Source: Streptomyces natalensis ATCC 27448 (lineage in GTDB: Bacteria; Actinomycetota; Actinomycetes; Streptomycetales; Streptomycetaceae). Taken from it: DNA of 49,646 nucleotides. Of the stretch, positions 32,208 to 42,151 are shown one piece after another. Position 1 is the first letter of the stretch. Each line of letters begins with the position of its first letter. The notes beneath the pieces are model-generated. The model was not told the DNA's origin and did not search any database. It saw only the letters and a list, made by a program, of their open reading frames with translations. The stretch covers positions 1-49,646 of the forward strand of contig NZ_JRKI01000013.1 of assembly GCF_000935125.1 (NCBI RefSeq), in the 5' to 3' direction. Position numbers and translations under genes: made by a program.

Positions 32208-33178
32208 GCCGCCTCGGGCGTCCCGGCGGGCTCCTCGGGATCCGCCGGGAGCGGGCCGCGGTCGCGCAGCGAGAGGGCGAGCCGCAGCGCGCAGATCCAC
32301 ACCAGGGTCGAGCCCAGCATGTGCAGCCCGATGACGATCTCGGGCAGGCCCATGAAGTACTGGACGTAGCCGATGACGCCCTGGAGGGCGAGGCAGGCGA
32401 ACAGCTCCCCGACCATTCGGCGGGGCGCCGCCGGGGCCTTGACGGCGCGCAGGGTGAACCACAGGGCGGCGGTCAGGCCGACGACGATGTAGACGAAGTC
32501 GACGTGCAGCTGGGTGATCTCCTGCCAGTTCACCGGGATGCGGTGGACCTTGTGCGCATCGCCCGCGTGCGGGCCGGCGCCGGTGACCACGGTGCCGATG
32601 ACGGTGAGCGCGCCGGCCGCCGCGACCAGCAGCCAGGCCAGCTGCCGCACCGGGCGGGCGACCAGGTCGCGCGGCTCCTCGTCGCCCTCGCTCGCCCGCT
32701 TCCAGCTCAGTACGGCGACCGTGAGCAGCGCCGTGGCGGCGAGGAAGTGCGAGCCGACGATGTAGGGGTTCAGGCCGGACAGGACCGTGATGCCGCCGAT
32801 GACGGCGTTGCTCATGACGAGCCAGAACTGCGCCCAGGCGAGCCGGGTGAGCGAGCGGCGCCGCGGGTGGCGGGCGCGGGCGGCGATGATGAACACGCCG
32901 ACGACCACGCACAGCACATCCGTCAGCATGCGGTTGCTGAACTCGATGATGCCGTTGATGCCCATCGCCGCGGTCGGCGTCAGGCTGTCCGGGGTGCACT
33001 TGGGCCAGGTCGAACAGCCCAGTCCGGACTGGGTGAGCCGCACGGCGCCGCCCGTGACGACGATGATCACGGCCATGATGACGGTGGCCAGCGCGGCCCG
33101 TCGCACAAAGGCGGCGGACGGCTGCCAGCGGCGGGCGATCAGCTCAAGGGGATTCAGCGTGTTCGGCACGGGGGCCAT
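32177..33178 (-). CDS. ctaA: Heme A synthase (COX15/CtaA family)
   Basis: A membrane enzyme converting heme O to heme A. It is 333 residues from ATG 33178 (MAPVPNTLNPLEL); a GTG at 33238 would add 20 non-conserved residues, and neither start has a good ribosome site. Seen: the family motif TGGAVRLTQSGLGCSTWPKC with the conserved Cys pair, EFSNRM, GSHFLAATALL, QLHVDFVYIV and GLHMLGSTLVW, giving the paired heme-ligand histidines across eight helices. It pairs functionally with ctaB. Its 3' end overlaps the convergent amidohydrolase gene by 31 bp. Confidence 0.93.
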   Translation of the reverse strand: MAPVPNTLNPLELIARRWQPSAAFVRRAALATVIMAVIIVVTGGAVRLTQSGLGCSTWPKCTPDSLTPTAAMGINGIIEFSNRMLTDVLCVVVGVFIIAARARHPRRRSLTRLAWAQFWLVMSNAVIGGITVLSGLNPYIVGSHFLAATALLTVAVLSWKRASEGDEEPRDLVARPVRQLAWLLVAAAGALTVIGTVVTGAGPHAGDAHKVHRIPVNWQEITQLHVDFVYIVVGLTAALWFTLRAVKAPAAPRRMVGELFACLALQGVIGYVQYFMGLPEIVIGLHMLGSTLVWICALRLALSLRDRGPLPADPEEPAGTPEAAQPVAAAGSR

Positions 33179-33253
33179 CGTAGGCGGCGGCTTGTGCGTG
33201 TTTTCACGAGGGGGGCGGTTGCGTACGTATCCCCCCACGCATGCCCTTCCGGG

Positions 33254-33308
33254 GGAAGAACGCCGCCGCTGCTCCCGGCAGTTACTCCCAGCGGAAGAAC
33301 GCCGCCGC
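33254..33308. repeat. 16-bp direct repeat around the permease stop
   Basis: GGAAGAACGCCGCCGC occurs at 33254-33269 and 33293-33308. The second copy encodes the permease C terminus; the first lies just beyond its stop, next to a small CTTCC/GGAAG hairpin. Confidence 0.7.
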
Positions 33309-34094
33309 CGCGCCCAGCCCCAGTACCGCCCACGCGGCCAGGATGCCCAGGTCGGCCAGGGGGAGCCCGGCGCCGTGCTGGAGGACGCCCCGCAGCCCGT
33401 CCGACAGGGCAGCGATCGGCAGCAGCCCGAGGACGGTCTGCACCGCCTCCGGGAACTTCGTCAGCGGGACGATCACCCCGCCGCCCACCAGGAGCAGCAG
33501 GAAGACGAGGTTGGCGGCGGCGAGGGTGGCCTCCGCCTTGAGGGTGCCGGCCATCAGGAGGCCGAGACCGGAGAAGGCGGCGGTGCCCAGGAGGAGCAGC
33601 AGCGCCACCCAGAGGGGATTGCCGTGCGGGGACCAGCCCAGGGCGAGGGCGACCGCCGTCAGCAGGGCCACCTGGAGGACCTCGGTGACCAGCACCGCGC
33701 AGGTCTTGGCGGTCATCAGCCCCCAGCGCGGCAGCGGCGAGGCGGCCAGCCGCTTGAGGACGCCGTAGCGCCGCTCGAAGCCGGTGGCGATGGCCTGGCC
33801 GGTGAAGGCGGTGGACATCACGGCGAGCGCGAGGATGCCGGGCGCCAGGAAATCGACGGCCCGGCCGGAGCCCCCCGCCGTTTCGGTAGGCACCGCGACG
33901 ATGTCGACGGCGGAGAAGAGCACCAGGAGCAGGGTCGGAATGACGACGGTCAGCAGCAGCTGCTCGCCGTTGCGCAGCAGCATCCTGGTTTCCAGCGCCG
34001 CCTGCGCGCGGATCATCCGGGGCAGCGGGGCGGCACCGGGGCGCGGGGTGAACGTCCCGGTGGCGGCCGCGGGATCGGCCTCGGTGGCGGTCAT
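33282..34094 (-). CDS. ABC-2 type transporter permease
   Basis: A 270-residue membrane subunit of an ABC exporter. Seen: a cytoplasmic N terminus (RMIRAQAALETRMLLRNGEQ), then six hydrophobic helices including LLLTVVIPTLLLVLF, ILALAVMSTAFTGQAIA and LGLLPIAALSDGLRG, with the family pattern ERRYGVLKRLAASPLPR. It resembles DrrB-like drug or lipid exporters. It is preceded by a 31-codon ORF whose TGA overlaps its ATG, and by AAGGAG supplied by a duplicated copy of the ATPase gene end. It stops at TAA, uncommon in this genome. The cargo is unknown. Confidence 0.88.
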   Translation of the reverse strand: MTATEADPAAATGTFTPRPGAAPLPRMIRAQAALETRMLLRNGEQLLLTVVIPTLLLVLFSAVDIVAVPTETAGGSGRAVDFLAPGILALAVMSTAFTGQAIATGFERRYGVLKRLAASPLPRWGLMTAKTCAVLVTEVLQVALLTAVALALGWSPHGNPLWVALLLLLGTAAFSGLGLLMAGTLKAEATLAAANLVFLLLLVGGGVIVPLTKFPEAVQTVLGLLPIAALSDGLRGVLQHGAGLPLADLGILAAWAVLGLGAAAAFFRWE

Positions 34095-34182
34095 ACGCGC
34101 AGCTCCTTACCGGTGAGCTCCAGGCTGTGTCTTTCCGGGGGGCAACCCCCGGACCCCCGGCCGGAAGAGGCGTGGCCGAAAC

Positions 34183-34186
<4 letters not shown>
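34091..34186 (-). CDS. Candidate 31-codon ORF created by a repeat insertion
   Basis: On the minus strand, ATG 34186 opens a frame MSFGHASSGRGSGGCPPE that continues to LELTGKELRV and stops at TGA 34093-34091. Its ATG overlaps the ATPase TGA (ATGA) and its TGA overlaps the permease ATG (ATGA). Its last 10 residues equal the ATPase C terminus because the DNA is duplicated. The peptide may serve only to keep ribosomes coupled across the insert; whether it is made is unknown. Confidence 0.45.
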
Positions 34187-35109
<923 letters not shown>

Positions 35110-35116
35110 GGCGGGC

Positions 35117-35122
35117 AGTTTA
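35117..35122 (-). promoter_or_regulatory. -10-like TAAACT for ABC ATPase gene
   Basis: TAAACT (minus strand) lies 7 nt before ATG 35109. No -35 consensus and no ribosome site are seen. Confidence 0.4.
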
Positions 35123-35232
35123 CGGAGCGCGGCCGGACGGGGGACGGGCGGGGCTCGGCTTCGGCCACCGAGGGGGCCGGAATCTACCGGGGGCGCTGGA
35201 ATTTAGGTGACCCTTAGTGATAGAGGCCACCA

Positions 35233-35247
35233 GTCCGTGATCCGGAC
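35233..35247. promoter_or_regulatory. Inverted repeat upstream of sufR
   Basis: GTCCG-TGATC-CGGAC, 41 bp before the sufR start. Near-repeats TTAGGTGA and TTAGTGAT lie just upstream (about 35202-35222). Any of these could be a SufR or other iron-responsive operator. Confidence 0.3.
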
Positions 35248-35288
35248 ATGGGTTGAATCGCTCTGAGGAATTACGCAACAATGGCGTT

Positions 35289-36155
35289 GTGAAAAAGCCG
35301 AGCGAGGATCGGGAAGCGCCCGCGGTCGAGCCGACCGCCGGGCCGGCTGCCCCCGCGCCCGGGCGCACGGTGCAGCAGAAGGCGACCCCTTCCGCTTCCG
35401 CCCCGTCGGCGCACGACGAGGGCCGGGGCACCCGCAATCGCGTCGCCCGCTCCATTCTCGACCACGGTCCGTCCACCGCGGCCGAGCTGGCCCTGCGCCT
35501 GGAGCTCACCCAGGCGGCGGTGCGCCGCCATCTGGATGCGCTGGTCGCCGAGGGCGTCGTCGAGCCCCGCGAGCAGCGGATCTACGGCGCGCGGGGCCGC
35601 GGCCGACCTGCCAAGTCCTTCGCGCTGACCGACTGCGGCCGGGACGCCTTCGACCAGGCCTACGACCAGCTCGCCACCGATGCGCTGCGCTGGATCGCGC
35701 AGAGCGCGGGCGGCGGGGCGATGGGCGAGGCGGCGGTCGCCGCGTTCGCCCGCGCCCGGTTCGCGGCCCAGGCCCAGGGCTACCGCGCGGCGGTCGAGGC
35801 CGCCGGTCCCGAGGGCCGTACCGAGGCCCTGGCGGAGGCGTTGACCGCGGACGGGTACGCTGCTACGGCGCGCAGCGCCCCCAACCCCCAGCTCGGTGAA
35901 CAGCTCTGCCAGCACCACTGCCCGGTCGCCCATGTGGCCGAGCAGTACCCGCAGCTGTGCGAGGCGGAGACCGAAGTCTTCTCCCGATTGCTCGGGACCC
36001 ACGTACAGCGCCTTGCCACCATCGCCCACGGCGACGGGGTGTGCACGACCTTCGTTCCGAAGGCCGGTGCCGGCAAGGCGGCTCACCCCACCGGTGGGCG
36101 CACCACACAGACCACCACAGCATCTGCACGCACGGCCGGGAGGAACCCCGCATGA
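35289..36155 (+). CDS. sufR: Iron-sulfur sensing repressor SufR
   Basis: A DeoR/ArsR-type winged-helix repressor that senses a bound iron-sulfur cluster and controls the SUF operon. It is 288 residues from GTG 35289; the ribosome site is poor and an upstream TTG (35253) is possible. Seen: the winged helix [20 protein letters not shown] with [15 protein letters not shown], and the cluster ligands C207-x3-C211-x12-C224 in [11 protein letters not shown] and [10 protein letters not shown] Ser/Ala/Pro-rich 45-residue tail precedes the HTH. Its stop overlaps the sufB ATG (ATGA), so regulator and operon are coupled. Confidence 0.88.
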   Translation: MKKPSEDREAPAVEPTAGPAAPAPGRTVQQKATPSASAPSAHDEGRGTRNRVARSILDHGPSTAAELALRLELTQAAVRRHLDALVAEGVVEPREQRIYGARGRGRPAKSFALTDCGRDAFDQAYDQLATDALRWIAQSAGGGAMGEAAVAAFARARFAAQAQGYRAAVEAAGPEGRTEALAEALTADGYAATARSAPNPQLGEQLCQHHCPVAHVAEQYPQLCEAETEVFSRLLGTHVQRLATIAHGDGVCTTFVPKAGAGKAAHPTGGRTTQTTTASARTAGRNPA

Positions 36156-37573
36156 CGCTCCCCACGGAGACTGCTCACCCTGAGCTCGAGGGTCTGGGCA
36201 ACTACGAATACGGCTGGGCCGACTCCGACGTGGCCGGCGCTTCGGCGAAGCGCGGCCTCTCCGAGGACGTCGTCCGGGACATCTCGGCGAAGAAGAACGA
36301 GCCGGAGTGGATGCTCAAGCTCCGCCTCAAGGGCCTGAAGCTGTTCGGCAAGAAGCCCATGCCGCAGTGGGGCTCGGACCTGTCGGGCATCGACTTCGAC
36401 AACATCAAGTACTTCGTCCGCTCCACCGAGCAGCAGGCCGCCTCCTGGGAGGAGCTGCCCGAGGACATCAAGAACACCTACGACAAGCTGGGCATCCCCG
36501 AGGCGGAGAAGCAGCGCCTGGTCGCCGGCGTCGCCGCCCAGTACGAGTCGGAGGTCGTCTACCACCAGATCCGCGAGGACCTGGAGGAGCAGGGCGTCAT
36601 CTTCCTGGACACCGACACGGCGCTCAAGGAGCACCCGGAGCTCTTCCAGGAGTACTTCGGCACGGTCATCCCGGTCGGTGACAACAAGTTCGCGTCGCTG
36701 AACACCGCGGTGTGGTCCGGCGGCTCGTTCATCTACGTCCCCAAGGGTGTCCACGTCGACATCCCGCTCCAGGCCTACTTCCGGATCAACACCGAGAACA
36801 TGGGCCAGTTCGAGCGGACGCTGATCATCGTCGACGAGGACGCCTACGTCCACTACGTCGAGGGCTGCACCGCGCCGATCTACAAGTCGGACTCGCTGCA
36901 CTCCGCGGTGGTCGAGATCATCGTCAAGAAGGGCGGCCGCTGCCGCTACACGACCATCCAGAACTGGTCGAACAACGTCTACAACCTGGTCACCAAGCGC
37001 GCCGTCGCCTACGAGGGCGCGACCATGGAGTGGGTCGACGGCAACCTCGGCTCCAAGGTGACGATGAAGTACCCGGCCGTCTACCTGATGGGCGAGCACG
37101 CCAAGGGCGAGACCCTCTCGATCGCCTTCGCGGGCGAGGGCCAGCACCAGGACGCCGGCTCCAAGATGGTCCACATGGCGCCGAACACCTCCTCCAACAT
37201 CGTCTCCAAGTCGGTGGCGCGAGGCGGCGGCCGCACCTCCTACCGCGGTCTGGTCGAGATCGGCGAGGGCGCCGCGGGCTCCAAGTCCAACGTGCTGTGC
37301 GACGCGCTGCTGGTGGACACCATCTCCCGCTCGGACACCTACCCCTACGTCGACGTCCGCGAGGACGACGTCTCCATGGGGCACGAGGCGACGGTCTCCA
37401 AGGTCAGCGAGGACCAGCTCTTCTACCTGATGGCCCGCGGCCTGACGGAGTTCGAGGCCATGGCCATGATCGTGCGCGGCTTCGTCGAGCCGATCGCCCG
37501 TGAGCTGCCGATGGAGTACGCGCTGGAGCTCAACCGGCTGATCGAGCTGCAGATGGAAGGCGCGGTCGGCTGA
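36152..37573 (+). CDS. sufB: Fe-S cluster scaffold subunit SufB
   Basis: The main scaffold on which SufBC2D builds new iron-sulfur clusters. It is 473 residues, normal length and without the intein found in the mycobacterial homologue. Seen: the N-terminal [59 protein letters not shown] with a conserved Cys, [15 protein letters not shown] and the closing [28 protein letters not shown] lies 8 nt before the ATG, which overlaps the sufR stop. It is the first structural gene of the operon. Confidence 0.97.
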   Translation: MTLPTETAHPELEGLGNYEYGWADSDVAGASAKRGLSEDVVRDISAKKNEPEWMLKLRLKGLKLFGKKPMPQWGSDLSGIDFDNIKYFVRSTEQQAASWEELPEDIKNTYDKLGIPEAEKQRLVAGVAAQYESEVVYHQIREDLEEQGVIFLDTDTALKEHPELFQEYFGTVIPVGDNKFASLNTAVWSGGSFIYVPKGVHVDIPLQAYFRINTENMGQFERTLIIVDEDAYVHYVEGCTAPIYKSDSLHSAVVEIIVKKGGRCRYTTIQNWSNNVYNLVTKRAVAYEGATMEWVDGNLGSKVTMKYPAVYLMGEHAKGETLSIAFAGEGQHQDAGSKMVHMAPNTSSNIVSKSVARGGGRTSYRGLVEIGEGAAGSKSNVLCDALLVDTISRSDTYPYVDVREDDVSMGHEATVSKVSEDQLFYLMARGLTEFEAMAMIVRGFVEPIARELPMEYALELNRLIELQMEGAVG

Positions 37574-37660
37574 CGGCCACGGCACACTCAACGACCGACG
37601 CGGCGGCCGTCCTGCGGGCAGGCCGCGGATCGCAACCAGAAAGCGAGCATCACGACAGCC

Positions 37661-38845
37661 ATGGCTGAGGCTCAGAACATCCCCTCGGGTTCCACGACCA
37701 CCGGCTCCATTGCGGTGGCCGCGGAGTCCACCGTCGCCACCAGGATGAGCGCCCCGCCGTCCTATGACGTGGCGGACTTCCCGGTGCCGCACGGCCGCGA
37801 GGAGGAGTGGCGCTTCACGCCGCTCGCGCGCCTGAAGGGCCTGCACGACGGCAGTGCCGCGGCCGGCGGTCCCGACCTGAAGATCGACATCTCCGCGCCC
37901 GAGGGTGTCACCCACGAGCTGGTCGACCGCGCCGACCCCCGCGTCGGCAAGGCCGGCAAGCCCGTCGACCGCGTCGCCGCCCAGGCGTACAGCACCTTCG
38001 AGAAGGCGTCGGTCGTCACGGTCCCCAAGGAGACCGTGCTGACCGAGCCGATCCGCATCGCCGTGCACGGCGAGGGCGGCACCGCCTTCGGCCACCAGGT
38101 CATCGAGCTCGGTGCCTTCGCCGAAGCGGTCGTCGTCATCGACCACACCGGTGACGCGGTGCTCGCCGCCAACGTCGACTACCTCCTCGGCGACGGCGCC
38201 AAGCTGACCGTCGTCTCCGTCCAGGACTGGGACAAGACCGCCGTCCACACCGGACAGCACAACGCCCTGGTCGGCCGGGACGCGACCTTCAAGTCCGTCG
38301 TCGTCACCTTCGGCGGCGACCTCGTCCGCCTCCACCCGCGGGTGACGTACGCGGGCCCCGGCGGCGAGGCCGAGTTCTACGGCCTGTACTTCACCGAGCA
38401 GGGCCAGCACCACGAGCACCGCCTCTTCGTCGACCACGAGGCGGCCAACTGCCGCTCCAACGTCGTCTACAAGGGCGCGCTCCAGGGCGAGGACGCCCAC
38501 GCCGTCTGGATCGGCGACGTCCTCATCCAGGCGTCCGCCACCGGCACGGACACCTACGAGCTCAACCGCAACCTCGTCCTGACCGACGGCGCGCGGGTCG
38601 ACTCGGTGCCCAACCTGGAGATCGAGACCGGCGAGATCGTCGGCGCCGGCCACGCCTCGGCCACCGGCCGCTTCGACGACGAGCAGCTCTTCTACCTGAT
38701 GGCCCGCGGCATCCCGGCCGACGAGGCCCGCCGGCTGGTCGTGCGCGGCTTCTTCGCCGAGCTGGTCCAGCAGATCGGTCTCCCGGACGTCGAAGAGCGC
38801 CTGATGAGCAAGATCGAGGCCGAGCTGGAAGCGTCCTCGGTATGA
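37661..38845 (+). CDS. sufD: Fe-S cluster assembly protein SufD
   Basis: Paralogue and partner of SufB in the SufBC2D scaffold. It is 394 residues. Seen: the N-terminal VPHGREEEWRFTPLARLKGL, beta-helix core (LYFTEQGQHHEHRLFVDHEA), KGALQGEDAHAVWIGDVLI, and the shared C-terminal [21 protein letters not shown] 35-residue Ser/Thr-rich start precedes conserved sequence, so the true start could be later, but ATG 37661 is the first available after the 87-bp gap. It overlaps the Rieske gene by ATGA. Confidence 0.95.
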   Translation: MAEAQNIPSGSTTTGSIAVAAESTVATRMSAPPSYDVADFPVPHGREEEWRFTPLARLKGLHDGSAAAGGPDLKIDISAPEGVTHELVDRADPRVGKAGKPVDRVAAQAYSTFEKASVVTVPKETVLTEPIRIAVHGEGGTAFGHQVIELGAFAEAVVVIDHTGDAVLAANVDYLLGDGAKLTVVSVQDWDKTAVHTGQHNALVGRDATFKSVVVTFGGDLVRLHPRVTYAGPGGEAEFYGLYFTEQGQHHEHRLFVDHEAANCRSNVVYKGALQGEDAHAVWIGDVLIQASATGTDTYELNRNLVLTDGARVDSVPNLEIETGEIVGAGHASATGRFDDEQLFYLMARGIPADEARRLVVRGFFAELVQQIGLPDVEERLMSKIEAELEASSV

Positions 38846-39159
38846 GCTACGTACGCGCAGCGGCGCTCAGCGAGCTGGAGGAGGACACCCCCAAGCGGGT
38901 CGAGATCGACGGCACCCCCGTCTCCCTCGTCCGCACGGAGGGCGAGGTGTTCGCCATCAACGACATCTGCTCGCACGCCAATGTCTCCCTCTCGGAGGGC
39001 GAGGTCGAGGACTGCTCGATCGAATGCTGGCTGCACGGTTCGAGCTTCGACCTGCGCACCGGCAAGCCCAGCGGCCTTCCCGCGACGCGCCCCGTCCCCG
39101 TATACCCCGTAAAGATCGAAGGGGACGACGTGCTCGTCTCCGTCACCCAGGAGCCCTGA
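38842..39159 (+). CDS. Rieske-type [2Fe-2S] ferredoxin of the SUF operon
   Basis: A 105-residue soluble Rieske ferredoxin, similar to the ferredoxin subunits of aromatic dioxygenases. Seen: ligands in CSHANVSLSEG (C-x-H) and CWLHGSSFDLRTG (C-x2-H), with no disulfide cysteines, so low redox potential is expected. The ATG overlaps the sufD stop (ATGA) and it is 7 bp before sufC. This position is typical of actinobacterial SUF operons; a role as electron donor for cluster assembly is plausible but not shown. Confidence 0.93.
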   Translation: MSYVRAAALSELEEDTPKRVEIDGTPVSLVRTEGEVFAINDICSHANVSLSEGEVEDCSIECWLHGSSFDLRTGKPSGLPATRPVPVYPVKIEGDDVLVSVTQEP

Positions 39160-39166
39160 GTCACCC

Positions 39167-39931
39167 ATGGCAACGCTTGAGATCCACGACCTGCACGTCT
39201 CCGTCGAGGCCGAGAACGGCCCGCGCGAGATCCTGAAGGGCGTCGACCTGACCGTGAAGCAGGGCGAGACGCACGCCATCATGGGCCCCAACGGCTCCGG
39301 CAAGTCGACCCTCGCCTACTCGCTGGCGGGTCACCCCAAGTACACGATCACCGGCGGCACCGTCACCCTCGACGGCGAGGACGTCCTGGAGATGTCCGTC
39401 GACGAGCGCGCCCGCGCCGGCGTCTTCCTCGCCATGCAGTACCCGGTCGAGGTCCCCGGCGTCTCCGTCTCCAACTTCCTGCGCACCTCCGCGACCGCGA
39501 TCCGCGGCGAGGCCCCCAAGCTGCGGCTGTGGGTCAAGGAGGTCAAGGAGGCCATGGAGCGCCTCCAGATGGACCCCTCGTTCGCCGAGCGCAACGTCAA
39601 CGAGGGCTTCTCCGGCGGTGAGAAGAAGCGCCACGAGATCCTCCAGCTGGAGCTGCTCAAGCCGGCCATCGCGATCCTCGACGAGACCGACTCCGGCCTG
39701 GACGTCGACGCGCTGCGCACCGTCTCCGAGGGCGTCAACCGCGTCCGCGAGACCGGCCAGGTCGGCACCCTGCTGATCACCCACTACACGCGCATCCTGC
39801 GCTACATCAAGCCCGACCAGGTCCACGTGTTCGCGAACGGCCGCATCGCCGAGTCCGGCGGCGCCGAGCTCGCCGACAAGCTGGAGGCCGAGGGCTACGA
39901 GGCATACACGAAGGGTGGCGCAACCGCGTGA
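39167..39931 (+). CDS. sufC: Fe-S assembly ATPase SufC
   Basis: The ATPase that drives conformational change in the SufBC2D complex. It is 254 residues. Seen: Walker A GPNGSGKST at 40-48, SufC-specific FLAMQYPVEVPGVSV after the Q region, signature FSGGEKKRHEILQLE, Walker B AIAILDETDSGLDVDAL, and the switch His in LITHYTRILRYI. It overlaps sufS by four bases (GTGA) and follows the Rieske gene by 7 bp. Confidence 0.97.
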   Translation: MATLEIHDLHVSVEAENGPREILKGVDLTVKQGETHAIMGPNGSGKSTLAYSLAGHPKYTITGGTVTLDGEDVLEMSVDERARAGVFLAMQYPVEVPGVSVSNFLRTSATAIRGEAPKLRLWVKEVKEAMERLQMDPSFAERNVNEGFSGGEKKRHEILQLELLKPAIAILDETDSGLDVDALRTVSEGVNRVRETGQVGTLLITHYTRILRYIKPDQVHVFANGRIAESGGAELADKLEAEGYEAYTKGGATA

Positions 39932-41184
39932 CACAGCTGCCGGGCCTCCTCGACACCGAGGCGATCCGTAAGGACTTCCCCATCCTGGACCGCCAGATCC
40001 ACGACGGGAAGAAGGTCGTCTACCTGGACAACGCGGCGACTTCGCAGAAGCCGCGCCAGGTCCTCGACGCCCTGAACGCCTACTACGAACGGCATAACGC
40101 CAACGTCCACCGCGGCGTGCATGTGCTCGCCGAGGAGGCCACGGCGCTGTACGAAGGCGCCCGCGACAAGGTCGCGGCCTTCATCAACGCGCCGAGCCGC
40201 GACGAGGTGATCTTCACCAAGAACGCCTCGGAATCGCTCAACCTCGTCGCCAACATGCTCGGCTGGGCCGATGAGCCCTACCGCGTGGACCGCGAGACCG
40301 AGATCGTCATCACGGAGATGGAGCACCACTCCAACATCGTCCCGTGGCAGCTGCTCGCGCAGCGCACCGGCGCGAAGCTGAGGTGGTTCGGCATCACCGA
40401 CGACGGGCGCCTGGACCTGTCCAACATCGACGAGATCATCACGGAGCAGACGAAGATCGTCTCCTTCACGCTGGTCTCCAACATCATGGGCACCATCAAC
40501 CCGGTCGAGACGATCGTCCGCCGGGCCCAGGAAGTCGGCGCGCTGGTCTGCATCGACGCCTCCCAGGCCGCCCCGCACATGGTGCTGGACGTCCAGGCGC
40601 TCCAGGCCGACTTCGTCGCCTTCACCGGCCACAAGATGTGCGGCCCGACCGGCATCGGCGTCCTGTGGGGCCGCCAGGAGCTGCTGGAGGACCTTCCGCC
40701 GTTCCTCGGCGGCGGCGAAATGATCGAGACGGTGTCCATGCACTCCTCGACCTACGCGCCCGCCCCGCACAAGTTCGAGGCCGGTACGCCCCCGATCGCC
40801 CAGGCCGTCGGCCTCGGCGCGGCCGTGGACTACCTCACCTCGATCGGTATGGACAAGATCGCCGCGCATGAGCACGCGATCACCGAGTACGCCGTCCAGC
40901 GGCTGCTGGAGGTCCCCGACCTGCGCATCGTCGGCCCCAGCACGGCCGAGGACCGCGGGGCGACGATCTCCTTCACGCTCGGCGACATCCACCCGCACGA
41001 CGTCGGCCAGGTGCTGGACGAGCAGGGCATCGCGGTCCGGGTGGGTCACCACTGCGCGCGTCCGGTCTGCCTGCGCTACGGAATTCCTGCGACCACGCGA
41101 GCGTCGTTCTATCTGTACTCCACCCCCGGCGAGGTCGACGCCCTGGTCGAGGGACTGGAGCACGTCCGCAACTTCTTCGGTTAA
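39928..41184 (+). CDS. sufS: Cysteine desulfurase SufS
   Basis: A PLP enzyme that takes sulfur from cysteine to feed SufU and the scaffold. It is 418 residues from GTG 39928. Seen: YLDNAATSQKPRQVLDAL, HRGVHVLAEEATALYEGAR, EHHSNIVPWQLLA, the PLP lysine K236 in FTGHKMCGPTGIG, and the catalytic Cys376 in RVGHHCARPVCLRYG on a short loop, the group II type that needs a SufU/SufE partner. That partner, sufU, follows after 53 bp. Confidence 0.97.
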   Translation: MTQLPGLLDTEAIRKDFPILDRQIHDGKKVVYLDNAATSQKPRQVLDALNAYYERHNANVHRGVHVLAEEATALYEGARDKVAAFINAPSRDEVIFTKNASESLNLVANMLGWADEPYRVDRETEIVITEMEHHSNIVPWQLLAQRTGAKLRWFGITDDGRLDLSNIDEIITEQTKIVSFTLVSNIMGTINPVETIVRRAQEVGALVCIDASQAAPHMVLDVQALQADFVAFTGHKMCGPTGIGVLWGRQELLEDLPPFLGGGEMIETVSMHSSTYAPAPHKFEAGTPPIAQAVGLGAAVDYLTSIGMDKIAAHEHAITEYAVQRLLEVPDLRIVGPSTAEDRGATISFTLGDIHPHDVGQVLDEQGIAVRVGHHCARPVCLRYGIPATTRASFYLYSTPGEVDALVEGLEHVRNFFG

Positions 41185-41237
41185 AGAAGCACAGCCGGTT
41201 ATCAAGCACAGCGGATGAGGCGAGGACTGACAAAGCC

Positions 41238-41696
41238 GTGAAGCTGGATTCCATGTACCAGGACGTCATCCTGGACCACTACAAGCACCCCCATGGGCGC
41301 GGTCTTCGGGACGGCGACGCCGAGGTGCACCATGTCAACCCGACCTGCGGCGACGAGATCACGCTGCGCGTCCGCCTGGACGGCGCGACGATCGAGGACG
41401 TGTCGTACGAGGGGCAGGGCTGCTCCATCAGCCAGGCCAGTGCGTCCGTCCTCAACGACCTGCTCGTCGGCAAGCAGCTGGGCGAGGCGCAGAAGATCCA
41501 GGAGACCTTCCTGGAGCTGATGCAGTCCAAGGGCCAGATGGAGCCGGATGACGCGATGGAGGAGGTGCTGGAGGACGCCGTTGCCTTCGCCGGCGTCTCC
41601 AAGTACCCGGCGCGCGTGAAGTGCGCCCTGCTCAGCTGGATGGCCTGGAAAGACGCCACGGCCAAGGCCCTCTCCGAGGAGGCGAAGACCGCATGA
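41238..41696 (+). CDS. sufU: Zinc-dependent sulfurtransferase SufU
   Basis: Accepts persulfide from SufS and passes it to SufB. It is 152 residues from GTG 41238. Seen: C37 with D39 in HHVNPTCGDEITL, C62 in EGQGCSISQASASVL, and C129 in ARVKCALLSW, the zinc and sulfur-transfer ligands of SufU, plus the insertion relative to IscU. It overlaps the next gene by ATGA. Its presence, without IscU or SufE, is the Gram-positive SUF arrangement. Confidence 0.95.
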   Translation: MKLDSMYQDVILDHYKHPHGRGLRDGDAEVHHVNPTCGDEITLRVRLDGATIEDVSYEGQGCSISQASASVLNDLLVGKQLGEAQKIQETFLELMQSKGQMEPDDAMEEVLEDAVAFAGVSKYPARVKCALLSWMAWKDATAKALSEEAKTA

Positions 41697-42022
41697 CCGA
41701 AACGACCACCAAGCCGGCCTCGGAGGAAGAGGTCCGCGAGGCCCTCTACGACGTCGTCGACCCCGAGCTGGGCATCGATGTCGTCAACCTCGGCCTGATC
41801 TACGGCATTCACATCGACGACGCCAACATCGCCACCATCGACATGACGCTGACGTCCGCGGCCTGCCCGCTGACCGACGTCATCGAGGACCAGGCGAAGT
41901 CGGCCACCGACGGCATCGTCAACGAGCTGAAGATCAACTGGGTCTGGATGCCCCCGTGGGGCCCGGACAAGATCACCGACGACGGCCGCGAGCAGCTGCG
42001 CGCGCTGGGCTTCAACGTCTGA
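41693..42022 (+). CDS. SufT-like metal-sulfur cluster assembly protein (MIP18/DUF59)
   Basis: A 109-residue MIP18/PaaD-like protein thought to help maturation of iron-sulfur enzymes. Seen: YDVVDPELGIDVVNLGLIYG, the conserved Cys in TSAACPLTDVIEDQ, and WVWMPPWGPDKITDDGREQL. Often annotated sufT in Gram-positive SUF operons. The ATG overlaps the sufU stop by ATGA, making it the last gene of the operon, before a hairpin. Confidence 0.92.
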   Translation: MTETTTKPASEEEVREALYDVVDPELGIDVVNLGLIYGIHIDDANIATIDMTLTSAACPLTDVIEDQAKSATDGIVNELKINWVWMPPWGPDKITDDGREQLRALGFNV

Positions 42023-42046
42023 GGCGACCGCCTCCGCCGCGCCGAT

Positions 42047-42086
42047 ACGGCCGCGTTCACCGGGACCTCCCGGCGGGCGCGGCCGT
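42047..42086 (+). terminator. Terminator of the SUF operon
   Basis: Outer stem ACGGCCGCG (42047-42055) with CGCGGCCGT (42078-42086); an inner CCGGG/CCCGG stem (42060-42073); then TTT. 25 bp after the last stop. Confidence 0.75.
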
Positions 42087-42115
42087 TTCGCCGTTCACGG
42101 GCGACCAAGCGTTAT

Positions 42116-42149
42116 GTACGACCGTACACAACGTTGTGTACGCTCGTAC
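42116..42149. promoter_or_regulatory. 34-bp near-perfect palindrome, probable TetR operator
   Basis: The 17-bp halves GTACGACCGTACACAAC and GTTGTGTACGCTCGTAC are inverse complements apart from one position. The site covers the -10 TACGCT (42139-42144) and ends 2 bp before ATG 42152, so binding would block transcription start. The adjacent TetR-family protein is the obvious ligand. Confidence 0.8.
42139..42144 (+). promoter_or_regulatory. -10 TACGCT of leaderless SMR-tetR transcript
   Basis: TACGCT lies 7 nt before ATG 42152, inside the palindrome. There is no ribosome site upstream of the ATG. Confidence 0.5.
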
Positions 42150-42151
42150 GC

